Notes: generated by a model not told the origin, from the letters alone. Shown: positions 1 through 13,638, counted from the stretch's first letter. The stretch: DNA of 64,000 nucleotides from Hyalella azteca (GCF_000764305.2 NW_025931866.1:310001-374000); one strand, 5' to 3'. Program-made: numbers and translations.

Positions 1-3000
1 TAAAGAATTCTTGCAGTATTAATGCAGTGCTTGCACATCGAGTTTACGTTTTAGAAACAAGCGAGGAACGAGATACGTTAAATTCTGGTAGCAGAAATTC
101 AAAGTAATGAATTTTGTGCAAAATCGGAAACCGATACACAAACTTTCCTAATAATATGTTTCAAACTTTTTTCATGTAATAAAATTTATTTATTTATTTG
201 TCAGGATAATCTGAAGCTTTATCACCTGATTATAAGACTTAAAAGTTTCCTTTAAACATCAAACTTTTGTATCGGACAGGAAAATTGTGATAGCAGGCTT
301 AAGGCTTGTCAAGCTCCGGTGCAGCGCCGTGTTTTTTGTTCCTTTGGATGTTGTGACAAAAGACTTCCATCAAAAGCTATTGATCCGCCATCATCTCTTT
401 ATCCCATTTGATAGCCATTTAATGCGTGAAATCGCCCAAAGGGAAATGTCCAAGCCTCGGTGAAACCAAAAAGAAATTCAGGAAGACCTTACGTACGTAG
501 AAAATTTATTAGAAAAAACTTGTCTTGGAAACCGGAATTCTGAAGATCTTCTGAAATGATTCCAAGCGTAAACCTCCGATAAAAATCTGCGTAATAGAGG
601 AATAGATTTTAGCTTGCAATTTAGGAGTAATTTTCACCAAAAGTCTCTTAATGATATTTCAAAATTGAAATTACGTACATTATTCTCTTTTTAACGCAAT
701 CACATTAAAGTACAATGTTTCTCGTACAACGTGTAGCAATCAATTTATAAATTTCTATGCTAAATTGAATTCATTTCTCGAACTATTTTAAACACTACAA
801 GTGTTGTGTATTTGAACTTAACGAGCAGTAGGAAGTGAGAAAAAACAAATACGAAGCAAATATCCTAAAGGTTCCTTCAATAAGTCCTGCCCATCACAGA
901 CATCACCGGAGATTACTTGGTAGCGAGGAGGTACTCGAAGTCTCAAATCCAGTTGAAGGTTTTCATTATCAAGAGAAACATGAAATATCCTTGTACAAAA
1001 ACGAGAGGGCAAATCGGGTTGAATAACAGAAGGACTGCTATAAAGCTACGCAAATGATCCATTATTCAACGTCATTCGATCGATCGGGCTTATAGACGTG
1101 AGTCATGATACTACAGGCTGCAGTCAAGTGTGAAGGTACGTAGTGCTGACTCGGCCCACGCTTGTTTTCTTCTCGTACTAACATTTGACGTAATGCCATA
1201 TCCATCATGTTACGGACAGAGAAACAGAAAAAAAAATATTTATATCGAAAACAAGTCGCCAGAAAAGTCTAAGTTATTCCATAAAATGCGATATATTTTA
1301 ATTAAATATCAGTTAAATTTTTGTTTGCTGAATTTTTAATGAATTTTGCTGTAATCGTTTTTGTATTAGTTCTCCTGCGTAGTATCTTGCATAAGTATAA
1401 AAAATTTAATTCAGTTGTATGATGACGAGAGCCCAAATTTTTTCTCATTGGGTCACTGCTGAGAAAGTTCCGTGTGAATTATGGAAGACAGAATCGGCTT
1501 CCCTAAAAATACTTGCTAAATCGATAAAACCACAGTGCTAGAGAAAAACATGTTCGCTTCGCTTTACAATAATGCTTTCCTGCGCCTCTACCTGACCATT
1601 GTGCTAAGCACGGGCTTTTCTCCCTGAGCGATCTCAGTGTCTCCTCTTCTATGGGATTTCCATATCTTTAAGTCTCATGGGTCAGGTCATAGAATTCGGC
1701 TTGCTTGGCTTACGGTCACTCAGATGCGTAACCTGTTCACCCAGTAACGGTCCGACCATTCGAAGCGCGTCACCAAAACGTAAACTTACTAAAAATCTGA
1801 TGAAGCTTATTTGACCCTGACCCTTATTCTAAATCAAACATTTAGAAAATGTGGAATCATGGACATTTGGTCTGTGAATTAAATATATAAGAGAGGTATA
1901 GGGAAGGGGTATGAATAAGGACAGGGCATGATTATCATGGGGAGAAATGCAACATATTAAAATTATACCACCGACTTCGGCGAAATTTTGTATAGCTTTC
2001 CAGAAAATGTGATGACTTAGTTTCACATATTAATATATTTCATATTATTTCTTGATGTATGATGCTGTGAAAAAAGGTTATTAAAAAAATTAGCAAATGC
2101 GATTTTAGGATTATTAATTGTTAATTTGTCATTGGATAACTAATATATCATTATGTGTACGCAGCTCGGTAGACGGTGATCTATTTCAAGAGGAAGGCCC
2201 TCAAAGAGGTCATGGGAACTCGAGTGTAACATCAGACCAACGATCGACCGTGTCTAAACGTAAAGAAAGAAGCTTCCCGTCCTACCTAAAAGCTGTCGCA
2301 AATGTTGACTCGGCTTCTGGTCAGAAGCTGTGTGCTTCCGATGCAGTCCTTACGTTCTTCTCATTTTACTTCTGTTTGTTTCTGTCATAGGCTCCATTTC
2401 GGTGGATCTCGAGAGTGTCTTGAAAGGTAAAATGGACCTGAATTTACTGTTGAATTGCCCATCACCTTTCTGGAGCACTTCGACTGACTTGAGTGTGTAT
2501 TTTCCATACACTTGAAAACCTGGACGAGTTACCGTGCAGGGTTTGGAAAATCTGTGCCTAAAATGTGACAGACAAAATGTATTATTTAGAAAATACTGTA
2601 GTGCACCGAAATTTTGTCTCTTTTCTAGCCTAGTAATTTTATACAATATTTATTGCTTTAGTTACGCTATATCAGGCTTTTTACACAAAGAGAATAGGAA
2701 TACGATTTGAATGAAAATTCGAATACGAAAAATCTAAATAATATCTGCGGAACTTGAATTTTTTAGTATCCGTTGAACAAACTGTTCCCTCTGCCATATT
2801 GTTGGCCAGTGCGGCCTCAAATTTGTTGGTGTTCACTTAGATACAAATTAGGCGAGCATCTTTGTTCCCTTTAATTAAACGACGCAAGCGAACAAACTAA
2901 ACTGTATATTTCGACGCTCTATATAACTTTTGAATTTCTTCGTTCGTTCAACAACTGAGAGCTGAGTTCAGACAGACGCTGAAATTGGACTACTGTACAA

Positions 3001-6000
3001 TTTGGACATCTTGTTTATGAAGCCCGAACGGGAAAATACGCAATTGCTGCGTCGATGCCGTGGTAAGATTGGCTTGTGCCAGGACTGATCTACGGCAATC
3101 ATCTGACAGCTGAACAAAAAACATGCCTGCCCGATAATTGACTTGGCCTCTACTCCTAATTAGACAAGAATCACGATTTGCCACTCGCTTCTTGGAAAAG
3201 TTTTATTATAAGTTTTGACAATAGTTCTGAACTTTGTATTTGTAAATAAAGTTCTTGTATGAGTAACATGGAAGAATTTGTGATAAACTAGAAGTGACTT
3301 CGGAAGTTAAATGTTTTGGAATTAGGTTCTCGTTCATGAGCCACATGATAATATGTAAAAAACAAAATTTATTCTGGTCTGCAGCTGTTTTTAGTAAGCA
3401 ACATTCATTTAGAATTGTCAGGGCACATTATATACTTCTGCCGAGAGCTAGCAGGTAAGTCACCTAAAGTCAGTAACTTTTGATCTGACGTTTCCTTAGT
3501 AAAACAGAGATTTTTTCGGACAGAAGAAACCGCTTGCGTATAGTATGAACATCGAAGATATGGGTCAGAGATATTGAGAGATGGAGCCTTCGCTGTTGGA
3601 GCAAAAAACTCGCCTTACTAACGACTCTATTGTCTCCGGTGAGAGTCTAATTGGTATAACATCATGTGCCCCGTCCACCACAGCGGGACATTCTCGTATA
3701 CCGAAGTATTGACCCGTGAAAATTGTCACTCCCTCAAAACTTTCAGGTTAGAATTTTAATGGAAGTGACCTGTATTGTGAGCAGAGATCAAAATTTGTTC
3801 CAGCCTGCTATAGTGCTGCACTTCTGCACATAACCATATTCATATAAAGTCTTCGTACATATTATGGAGTTACATTCGTTCAATATGACATTTGAACCCC
3901 GAGAGAGAAGGACATGCATAAATTAGTTTCACTCGATCCAATTTGTTATGGAGTTGAACCTTTAATTAGATATTTTGCAGAGACGAGTTTATCTGTTTAA
4001 GTGAAGAAGTAACTGTCCACCAAGATAGGAAACATCGATTTTATATTATAATGTTGATAGGAAACATCGATCTCCAAATGTTGGAAAATAAACGAAAAAG
4101 AAATTTGATTCTTACTGTACAAGACAGGAATTCATAAGAGCTCGTTCATTATAGCTTTTTTAACTCATTTAATGAACACGTCATGTTCCGAGACTTTTCC
4201 AACATGCACTTCAATGGTAATTTTAAAGTTAATAGAATTTTTTAAGAATCTTTAATTGTCGGTATGAGACACCAATCGTTGCATTAATCATACTAATTTA
4301 GTTTTTTTTATCGTCACGGGAAAAAATATTTGTTATCAATGATTGATTTTTGGGGGACATATATATCGATTCAAGTGTACACTGTACACGTGTACAAAGT
4401 AATCTGTACATGAACCCTTTCCGTGCCTTGGGTGGCAGGGTATCTGTCACAGCGACGTCTGGCCGTTTAATTGGGGCTGCTACTGAAGAATAACCTCACC
4501 GCAAACATGGCCTGCTCACGCGGTGCTTGTTTGCCTCTAAACACAACATTTCCAGGAGCTTGCGGGTGGCTTGGGTTTCACAAAAAATATGTTTGTTTTG
4601 TTATATTTTTTCCGTTAATTATTTGAATAGGAAAGGCTAGTGAAAATGGCGATTTCGCTTCAGCTTTGTGACTACGAAACGAGGTCAATTTACGCGTCGG
4701 ATCATTTATATCAAAAGGCATTTGTAGAAGGTATTTGTTAAGATATTAGTCATATGTGATCGATTTCAGTGCATATATTTACTCGCACGCACAATTTCGT
4801 ATCGTTTCTCAATATGGATTAGTTATAAGGTATTGAACTCACATGTGCTATAGTCAAAATAAGCAACTTAAGCATGCAAATGAATCCCACAGCGTTATAA
4901 GATTATTTAATATAGAATTTAAATATCAAATTTAGAGATGATTTTACCATCTAATCATGCACTTTTATTGATGAAATTGTAATCATTTTTTTACCTGAAG
5001 GCAAGTGCAATGACGCAACATTATGTGGCCACTAAGTACCCGTCTCCAGAACGCAGCTTAGTCGGGCTTCGCGCATCCAATTACGAGGAACACAAAACAG
5101 AAGTTCCAATATTGAAGCCAAATAACTCATTACCTCCTCAGGACAGCGATCGCAGAGAGGGTGTCCAGTGGTCACTAATTTGTGACGCGATGCACATGTT
5201 CCTTACTTAATTGTTTTATGGTTTGTTGCTTCTAGATGCTGTGAATAATTTATTTGCCATGAATGCGGCACATTATTAAACATTATTAACTATTGTAGAA
5301 CATTAAGCGGCTGAAGTGTTGTTGAACAGCGATATGGATAATTTTTAAGACAATGATAACGAATTTAAATTATGTTTAATACTGATACTAAACTCTTTAG
5401 GTTTAAGAAAAACTTTGGAGTGAGCTCATATCAACAGGAAAAAAAAGAAAATAGAATATTCCGCTAATCAAATCTCATCTAAAATCAATTATTTTTTTTT
5501 GTGTCAAGAGGTTATACGTATGAGCGCCTTCGAGGTGGTCCATCATGCGTATCTCTGCCCATTTTGGGAGACAATTGTTTCATATATATTTTTAACATAC
5601 CATCAGGCCTAGTCATCTATTTTAATATAGCGTTTTAAATCTTTTGACCCGTAAATTCTTTTGGCTTTCCACTCGCATGGAACAATGTTCAGCGACGTGC
5701 CTTGTTTCACGGAGATGACCATGGAACTTCCGGCGGCTTTTGAGTGAGAGTAAAAAGACTTAGGAGTATTACTTACGGTTCAGTTTACACATTAGCAAAA
5801 CTTTGCCACTCCTGAAAAGCTTGACAAGACTCGTCAATGAAATCTGGGACTTGGGGAAAGTAATCTTTTTGGAACTTTTGTCCAACGCCACCTTTTGGTG
5901 ACCTTATTTGCGTATCTTTGGCATCTCCAGCGCACAAGACTCTTGTTCCTTCACAAATCTACCGACCAATCGATAGAAATAACAGGCGGGTCTGAGGTAC

Positions 6001-6111
6001 ATGCATAGCTGTTGCTTCTGGTCACTTCGGCTCATGTAAGTCGATATTAGGATAAGGAAAAAGCTGCAGGCAGTCCCATAAGTCTCTAGATTAATAACTG
6101 AAAAATTCGTA
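1..6111. other. intergenic or intronic DNA, no gene recognised
   Basis: No reading frame here has a recognisable domain, and the longest ATG frames are short and of random-looking composition. The only small structure I noted is a 16-bp direct duplication (GATAGGAAACATCGAT) at 4024-4039 and 4056-4071. A large intron of a gene outside the window cannot be excluded. Confidence 0.6.
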
Positions 6112-6163
6112 TAGAACTGTAGTTCGTTAGGTATATAACTGAAAATAACGAACTACAATTCTA
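6112..6163. repeat. 18-bp inverted repeat with 16-nt loop
   Basis: Left arm 6112-6129 (TAGAACTGTAGTTCGTTA) pairs with right arm 6146-6163 with a single mismatch that would be a G-U pair in RNA. The loop is AT-rich. It could be a small foldback or a degenerate transposon end; no function is implied. Confidence 0.75.
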
Positions 6164-6850
6164 CAAGGACTATATCCTACATTCTACTAGTATCTATAAA
6201 GTCAATGATTAATTTTATTTAAAAAATTTGGGACTAAAATAAATCCAAAAAATTTCGCTGAATGTGTTGAGAAATGATTTGCCGTTGAGAGCTTTGATGA
6301 TCTTTGAATTGGGAAAAATTTGGATGAAAAAAATTTTACCCACACATCTGAATAAGGAAAATAAAAAGCGTATTTTTGTGGAAAATTAATGAACGAATGA
6401 AAAGTTGATTGCGGAGGTTTTCACAAAGTCGATCAAATAAAATTCGCGTTCGAGAAGCAGAAATTGAATAATGGCGGAAAATGTTCCATGTTAAAAGATC
6501 AAAAAGAAAAAATAATAAAACAAATTCGATTAAGTATCTTTGTTTTCACGATTCCGAAACAGAAAACCATAAAATATTTTTGCATTTATCCTGGCAATTA
6601 ATATACTGATTTTACCAAACATTAATGACCGACATTTATAGAAGTGAAGATAATCGCAATATTTTTATGGTGTATTTTCGTAGTCCCTACATGACCCAAA
6701 AATAACATTATATCCCTCGCCAAGAACGCAGTGTTCACGGACGGTCATCCTTCATACACGACTTCAGCCCCATCAATCAAACCTGCCTCCAGCTGAGCAG
6801 GCTTCACACAACGCAATTTTTGACAGAAATACTCGAACTCGGAACCACGT
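6164..6850. other. intergenic DNA, nothing recognised
   Basis: AT-rich sequence with no supported gene or repeat that I could see. Confidence 0.6.
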
Positions 6851-7240
6851 AACCTCCCCAACTTAGAGGCCCGCACTCATATGTCCGATTTGAATTAACT
6901 AACACCATTTTATGGTCACGAGGGCTAAACCTACGGGATTTTGTTGAATATGATAAATATTATATTAAATATACAAAGGTACAAGGCTGACTGTTTTTAA
7001 CCTCCCCTACTTAGAGGCCCGCACTAACATGTCCGATTCTTGATAACTAACACTGTTTTATGGTTATGAGGGCTAAAACTCTGAAATTGGATTAAATATG
7101 ATAAATATTATATTAAATATGCAAAGGTAAAAGGCTGATTGTGTTTAACATACCTTACTTCGAGGCCCGCAACACGTAACCGATTTGAGTTAGCTGACAG
7201 AGTTATCATGGTCGTGATGGTTCGTGGTCGTGATTATATG
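6851..7240. repeat. 148-bp tandem repeat, about 2.6 copies
   Basis: The motif AGAGGCCCGCACT with its flanks recurs at exact 148-bp steps: unit starts are 6851, 6999 and 7147. Units 1 and 2 are very similar and share GTCCGATT, ATGGT and the ATGATAAATATTATATTAAATAT block. Unit 3 has diverged (CGAGGCCCGCAAC) and fades out after about 90 bp. The length is close to that of satellite monomers, so this may be an isolated fragment of a satellite. Confidence 0.85.
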
Positions 7241-7484
7241 GCCTAACAGGGTTGCATTAAATTAACATTTTTTAATGTGAATAGATGCATGATTGAACGA
7301 CTGAATTACTCAAATTAATATAACACTTATTACCCATAAATTATGTTTTTCTATAGTTGTTGAAAATCTATATCACAAGATTCTAAAAATCTTCCATTTC
7401 CAATTTGGAAATAAAAACTTGAACAACGGCATGTCAAAACAGCACGTTGCTTTCGATGCTATAGCATTGAGTGATGTTGATGCC

Positions 7485-7590
7485 ACATATGATTGTTTTG
7501 TACATCACTGGAGCTAAGCGACTTACTCTATAACACAGAGTATATAGAGTAAGTCGCTTAGCTCTAGTGATGTACAAAACAACCATATTT
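7485..7590. repeat. long near-perfect hairpin, about 47-nt arms
   Basis: The core arms 7495-7531 and 7544-7580 are 37 nt each with one mismatch. With two more mismatches the pairing extends outwards to about 7485 and 7590. The loop is the 12 nt at 7532-7543. It could be a very short MITE-like foldback, a transcribed stem-loop or a snap-back assembly artefact. I see no open reading frame in it. Confidence 0.9.
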
Positions 7591-7691
7591 CAGTGCCATA
7601 TATGATATACATAGAACCTTCAAATCATATATAGTAATTCAGTGCCATATATGATATACAGTGAGCCAGAATCCCGCGTACGGTGAGCCAG
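7591..7691. repeat. short direct repeats beside the hairpin
   Basis: The 20-mer CAGTGCCATATATGATATAC occurs exactly at 7591-7610 and 7640-7659, 49 bp apart. A shorter motif, GTGAGCCAG, follows at 7661-7669 and 7683-7691. This looks like local slippage or a small tandem array attached to the hairpin. Confidence 0.8.
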
Positions 7692-8155
7692 CATCACCGC
7701 GCGTTCGTCGTATTAAATGCCCCCATAATTTGGACCTGCCCTGCCATCACCTCAGCGTCATATTTTGCTGCTCATGTTTTGCTTAACAATCAATAAATTC
7801 GCTCATATACATTATAAAGTGTCAATAACAATTCACAGTTCTTCATTGCGCAATAGATTTACGAAAGAAAAATTATTAATCAAGTTGTACTTATTATAAA
7901 GGATTTATTCAGTTAATAAATGATCATGGTCCATACAAATTTCTAATTCAATGTTCTCTATACAAGTCTACTGTTTTGAATGTTTTCGTAGACTTAAATG
8001 CTCAATGCGGGCAAAGCCCGAGCGGTTTCCTCTCAGGTTGACCTTGTAGGCCAAATCAGTGCAAGGGAGGCTCTTTAATGATGTGGGTGCCGACCCTTCA
8101 AGGTGAACGTCGTCTGGCTCTCATACGGGCTACGTGTCTTGTGCAACACAAGGAT
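7692..8155. other. intergenic DNA, nothing recognised
   Basis: No supported gene. The segment around 7990-8150 is somewhat richer in GC than its surroundings but has no long ATG frame. Confidence 0.5.
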
Positions 8156-8159
8156 ATAG

Positions 8160-8560
8160 GGGGTATTTGTGGAAATAAAAGGTATGGGGGAAATTAAAGG
8201 TATGGTGTAAGTTAAAGGTAGGTTGGAAATAAGGTATCTTTGACATTAAGGGATCTTTGAAATTAAAGGCATCATAGAAGTTAAAGTTATCTCGGAAATT
8301 AAAGGTATATTTTACATTAAGGTATCTTTGAAATTAAGGTATCATTGAAATTAAGGTATCTCTGAAATCTTTGAAATTAAGGTATCTTTGAAATAAAGGT
8401 ATCTTTGAAATTAAAGGTATCATGGAAGTTAAAAGTATCACGGAAATTAAAAGTATATTTGAAAATAATTATATCTTGCATTTAAAGGTATCTTGGAAGT
8501 TGAAGCTATCTTAGAAATTAAGCTTTTCTTGGAAGTTAGAGGTACCTTGGAAATTCATGA
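8160..8560. repeat. degenerate GGTATC-type minisatellite
   Basis: Variants of GAAATTAAAGGTATCTTT repeat roughly every 15-22 bp through the block, with many substitutions and small indels. All frames contain frequent stops, so it is not coding. It is an old, diverged simple array. Confidence 0.85.
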
Positions 8561-9073
8561 GCGGATTGGTTTAAAAATTATTTTTTTTTTCAATATAGCA
8601 AATTATTTAGGACATGATTAAATTACCAATTAGTCTTCACGTTTGTCATTATTTGTTTCACCGGAAAGTCTTTCCTTTTAGTTACAGATTAGTCCTTACA
8701 ATTTGAAACAAATTGGCGATCATCTGTATGTTGAGCTATGTTTTTTATGTTCTATGACAAGCGATGGACAATGAGATGTTCTGTACTACCTGCTACTGCT
8801 GTACTACATTTTAGTTATGTACTAGAGACTCATTGCTATCGCAATTCAAATCCCTGCATTATGCAACTTGTGCACGTATTTGTTTTTGCCGTTGAAATTA
8901 TGCCACTAATAAATGCTCGCCATTGAAATGACATGCAACATAGCCGATGGGAATTATAAACTTATTATAATATTGGTTGATAATTTCGTTAATGCTTACC
9001 CATGTAAGTCAAACTAAAATGCATCCAGCTATGCTACTATGAACGAGCGTATGATCACAGCAAGGGCATTATT

Positions 9074-9370
9074 CTAAAAGAACTCATGTATCGTTAAGAC
9101 ATTTCCCTGTATTGAAGAATCATCAATGAAGACAAAAATGAAATGCAGGTGTTCATGAAGCTCGACGGTGCGGGCGCAAGATGTTGACAAGAGGGGCGCT
9201 TGGTTGATAACCTGAACTTTCTTAGATGCTGGTACCACAGCTGGCAAGGATGCTATTTTTTGCACTGTTTGTGAGAAATAAACATTTGGATCATCTTTGT
9301 GCTGCGATTTCGAATTTTCCTTGTAAGTTAAAAAACTCATTAAAATTAAAGTGAGGAAATTCTTAAACAT
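9074..9370 (-). CDS. candidate small secreted protein (unproven ORF)
   Basis: This is a 98-residue frame on the minus strand that I do not recognise. The ATG at 9370-9368 has A at -3. Residues 1-14 (MFKNFLTLILMSFL) look like a signal-peptide core with a basic residue followed by a hydrophobic stretch. The rest is polar with a single cysteine (in SCART), so it is not a typical cysteine-rich secreted peptide. A TATAAAA motif lies upstream on the same strand at 9447-9453, but its spacing to an initiator is not clear, and another ATG lies between it and this start. In AT-rich DNA such a frame can arise by chance. It could also be a first exon or nothing at all. Confidence 0.2.
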   Translation of the reverse strand: MFKNFLTLILMSFLTYKENSKSQHKDDPNVYFSQTVQKIASLPAVVPASKKVQVINQAPLLSTSCARTVELHEHLHFIFVFIDDSSIQGNVLTIHEFF

Positions 9371-9459
9371 TTTGACTTCACAACAATTGTGAATATCTGA
9401 CGAAATTAGGCACACTTTTTTGCATTTTTTTTAATAAATAACGTAATTTTATAGCGAAT

Positions 9460-12400
9460 ATTGTAATGTAACTTCCAATGAAGCCAACTTGTCCATAAAT
9501 ACGAAACATGTCGCAGTTCTCGCTTCGGCATTTTTTAGCACCAACTTCATCAGAATTAATTAAATTGGTGCATCTTATTCTGCCTGATTACATTGTTGTA
9601 ATAACTTTTCATGGAAAAAATTACGGCAGCACATTCAAACAAATTAATTTAAAATTGTCAACTCATTATAATTACCGTTCTTTAAAATTGCCTTCATCCA
9701 GGTAATCCGGCAACAAGAATGACCGGATATGAAACGAGTCGAAACTGACATCTACGCACAACCGACGGTCTCGTCAAAATAATTCCATAAATGGAACCAG
9801 AGGCTCAGCAACAATCATTTGTCTTTTTCTGGATTGACGGCAGGGCTTAGCTAGGCTTCTCCTATACATCGAACACGTACTTGTATTTTTTCTTAGTAAT
9901 ACTTCAACACGTGTAACGTTTGCTAGAAATTACTTATGGCTTCTGACAGCCCCAAATTGGGTCTTGTAACACAGGATAGAAAAATTCAAAACTCAAATCA
10001 GTGCAAGAAATTAATTGCAATTACCATGTAGTGGTTACGATTATTTTGATGGTATCACGAATTAAAGACCTTACAATGAACGTTGATTTTTTTTATCAAG
10101 GATATTAATCTTAATCTGAGAATTGCGCAGTCGGAATCATACGGTGAAATATTTTTTATTTACTAAAACCTTACTGACAATGTACCCTCGATGAAAATTA
10201 AGAAAAAATAAACCTAAATGAATCGACCACGTTGAGTTTTTTTTATTAAAAACCAAGAATGTCATCCTCTGATAAATGTAGCAAAATGATCAAAGGATAA
10301 AGAAAATCAAATAACAGGGCCATGACCCAATTCCAGCGTCCCAATACTAAGCCACTGCCATCGATCGTGTCATTGAGCCCAAAATCTCCAGGCCTGAGCT
10401 TGTTATTCTTCTTAATTCCACGGACGAGGAAACTAGAGTTGGCCCAGAAAAAACTGTGTTAACATCATAAAAAAAAAACAATAATAACAATAAGCTTCAG
10501 AAAAAATACGTCATCAGGACTTGTTGTTTCTAACCACAATAACTTGACGAAAAGGTGGTATTTGCATGGTCCCTTAACAGTACCAAAGTTGAATTCTATT
10601 AAGTTAATGGAATTGGTGATTTAAAAACTTCAGTACCCACAATCGTAAACGATCGTGGCCTGAATCTAAAATGAAGGGATCGATCATACTGTGAGGATGG
10701 ATATCGTTGGAAATTCAATCAATTCGAAAATATTTTAGGCTTGGGCGTGAGGAAATGCATTCATTGGCGAGCGCCGAACTGAAGCTCGTCATTACCTGGC
10801 GCTGACGAATCTTTTCTTCTTGCGTAATGGAAGGGCGGCTTGGCAGATGAGCTAACGGATCATTTGGTCCGCAGTATTGTACTGCACCGCACTGCGCTCA
10901 ATGATATCTAATTGTTCTCGTTTGTTGGCAGGTTATTTTGACGGTGTCGCGTCATCCATCATCTGATGAACTTGAACCTACACAGCTTCTAACGATATTT
11001 TAAATTGAAATTAATCATTGAAATATATGTCTCACCTCTGATGACCAGGGAAAGCGGATGTCGAAATCAAAACTATGCCACTGAAGGTTGAAGTTAGGTA
11101 AATGTAATAAGATTCATTACAATATTATAGTGTTTATTGCTCGATAATGTATTTATTTGCTGCTTCATTTTCATCTGCATTGAAAGATGAGATATAAATT
11201 TGAATGTTGAAATTGCAAGTTGATGTAAAGTTTTTGATTGTACGACGATTTTCTAAAGCGACGCGGCGACAGCGGTGACTGCGATGCTGGAAAAGTAGTT
11301 ATCTCACTCAATGCTGCGGTTCAACATAAAATGTTTAGGCATTTGCATGCAAGAAAATAGGTTATGGAGGAAAAATTAAAATTTGTTCTTATTTAAGCGT
11401 CTTCCAACTCTTTATAATTGCTGTAAAGCTATGTTATTAAGATTCACGGGCACCGTTTCGTTCTAGTTTTATCGGAAATATTTCGAGACAACATTTCTAC
11501 TCTATATAAACATACATTATCTACAAGAATACTCCTGCGTATGTATGAATATATACAAGAATACTCCAAGAATACATAGCAGTTTACGACTAGTGTCATC
11601 CACAGGCTCAGTTTGTGGCACATGTGCATCCATTAGTTCGACGAATGCGTTCGTTAGGAGAACAAATCATCCTTCAACGAATCGCGGCCACGAAAACTGA
11701 TGAAATGTGACGACGTCGACTACGCGTCTTTGTGAGGTGCAGTGCGAGGAGTTGCGTTACCATTGGAATATCGTCCTCTTTCTTTTGAATGACAATGAGA
11801 GCTTCGGTTCAGAAATGAAAAGAAATAATAACCTCGACGGTTTCTTATAAGGAAAATGTCTCGACTATGACAACTGTGAATGGAGATCTCTTTTGTGAAT
11901 GACGAATGAAGATTTCATCCTTCAGTGAGATTCTTCAATTGCGGGATAGTGAAGCATCAGAATTATTGATTAATTTCACAGCGTTCAAGATATACTTAAA
12001 GCGAAATATTCAGTATTCTTTGAAGTGGAAAAATTATACGATATTCATCTCGAACAAATAATTTCGCGGATGTATAAATCGAATCGCAATAATTTACATC
12101 GTATAGCTCATTATTGAATGAAACAAGTAACAGTATATTTGCATAAGCAGTTTAACATCCACTGTAACATTCTTTTTGGTCTCGGTCAACCTCATACAAA
12201 TATGAATGAATAAAAGGGTTTTGGTAAGTCGGTTTCATTTTAACGGAATAAGTACGTTTTTCCTTTAATTTTTTTCTAATTATAAGCAAAAACATCTAAC
12301 ACTCGATCAAAATGATCTTACTTTTTCCTGGATCGATTTAGCTGAAGCGGAGTTAAACTTGTTGACAAAATTAAGACATATATTGGTACCAGGCAAAATA

Positions 12401-13587
12401 AGTATATATCTTTTTGCAACTCGTACACAAGAACATGTTTTTTTACCAGTATGCAAGTTGCCAATTACTTAGAATGGACACGAGCGGCAAGTGAACTGTA
12501 GACCGCAGCCGTTGCCTTAGATGTATGGGCGCACACCCTGGCTTGTAATTAGACCAGATTAACCGAGGATTAGAACTATGGCAAACAGGCATAATTAAAA
12601 GGGTAGGCTTTGTCAGGTTTATGCTGAAGGAACTGGAACAATGACGCCTGGAATTCAAATGAGCATGTCTTTTTCTTGAAAAAAGTGGATTGTGCAAGTC
12701 GATGGCTCTGTTCACAGGTAAGAAATGAAAAAACAACAGCTAGTTTTCTGCAGATACTTCATGCTACGAAATAAATTCTATGAATTTTGTACATTGCGAG
12801 TTAAGGTGCAGCGCAACGCATTTTTGAAACGTTACGAAGAATTTGGAACACAATTAAGACTGATCGAAGAAGCTCTGTCTATTTAATGCATAGGTTTTAT
12901 TTATCGGAATGTCATGGCGATGTCTATCGATGCTATATTACTATTTTAATCTGTAAATGAGCAACTTGTTGTCATAATGCATTAGTTTTTATTTCATTGC
13001 ATTGTATTCGGAATTTGGTACATGTTAACATTGTATGTTCTTATTCGTGTATGTGGAAAACTTTTCATGCTCGGTGCTGCAAAAATGTTTGATGATTTCG
13101 GAATACGCTGCTACCTCAACAATCCCTATGCGGAAGTCAAAAATAGACTCGGATATCAGTCAGGCATCGTAAACCTTTCATCTTTATTTTCCATTCTGCT
13201 TATAAAGAATAGCGTTTAGATTTTGGTATAAAATCGTGAATTGGAATTATCGTGAAGTTTACAATTACACTGATATAGCAATTCGATGTTGCATTAAAAA
13301 AAGAAGCAAGTAAAATTGCTTAAAATAAAAGCTGACGGATGCTTGGTATTGCCGATGCGTATCATGATAACAAAATACTGTCGGTATTTAAAACGAATAA
13401 AAAACAATGAATTATTCTAAACTGGCCCATCAGGCATGAAAAATTAAAATTTACCTACAAGCCTGTATTCTCCATGAAATACCTCTGGTATTGAAACTTG
13501 ATCAGAGAGCATTGGTCGAAATCTGCCTTCATCTTCGACCCAAACACAAAGACGTGCGCTTTTCTACTCAGAGCTGCCATCTCGATG
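9460..13587. other. intergenic or intronic DNA, no gene recognised
   Basis: About 4 kb of AT-rich sequence with T-runs and A-runs and no reading frame that resembles a known protein. Confidence 0.6.
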
Positions 13588-13638
13588 TGCCAAGCCGATC
13601 GATCTGCCAAGCCGGTTGATCTGCCAAGCCGGTTGATC
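13588..13638. repeat. 17-bp tandem repeat, 3 copies
   Basis: TGCCAAGCCGGTTGATC and a close variant start at 13588, 13605 and 13622. The first copy reads CCGATCGATC in place of CCGGTTGATC. It is a small GC-richer island in AT-rich DNA. Confidence 0.9.
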
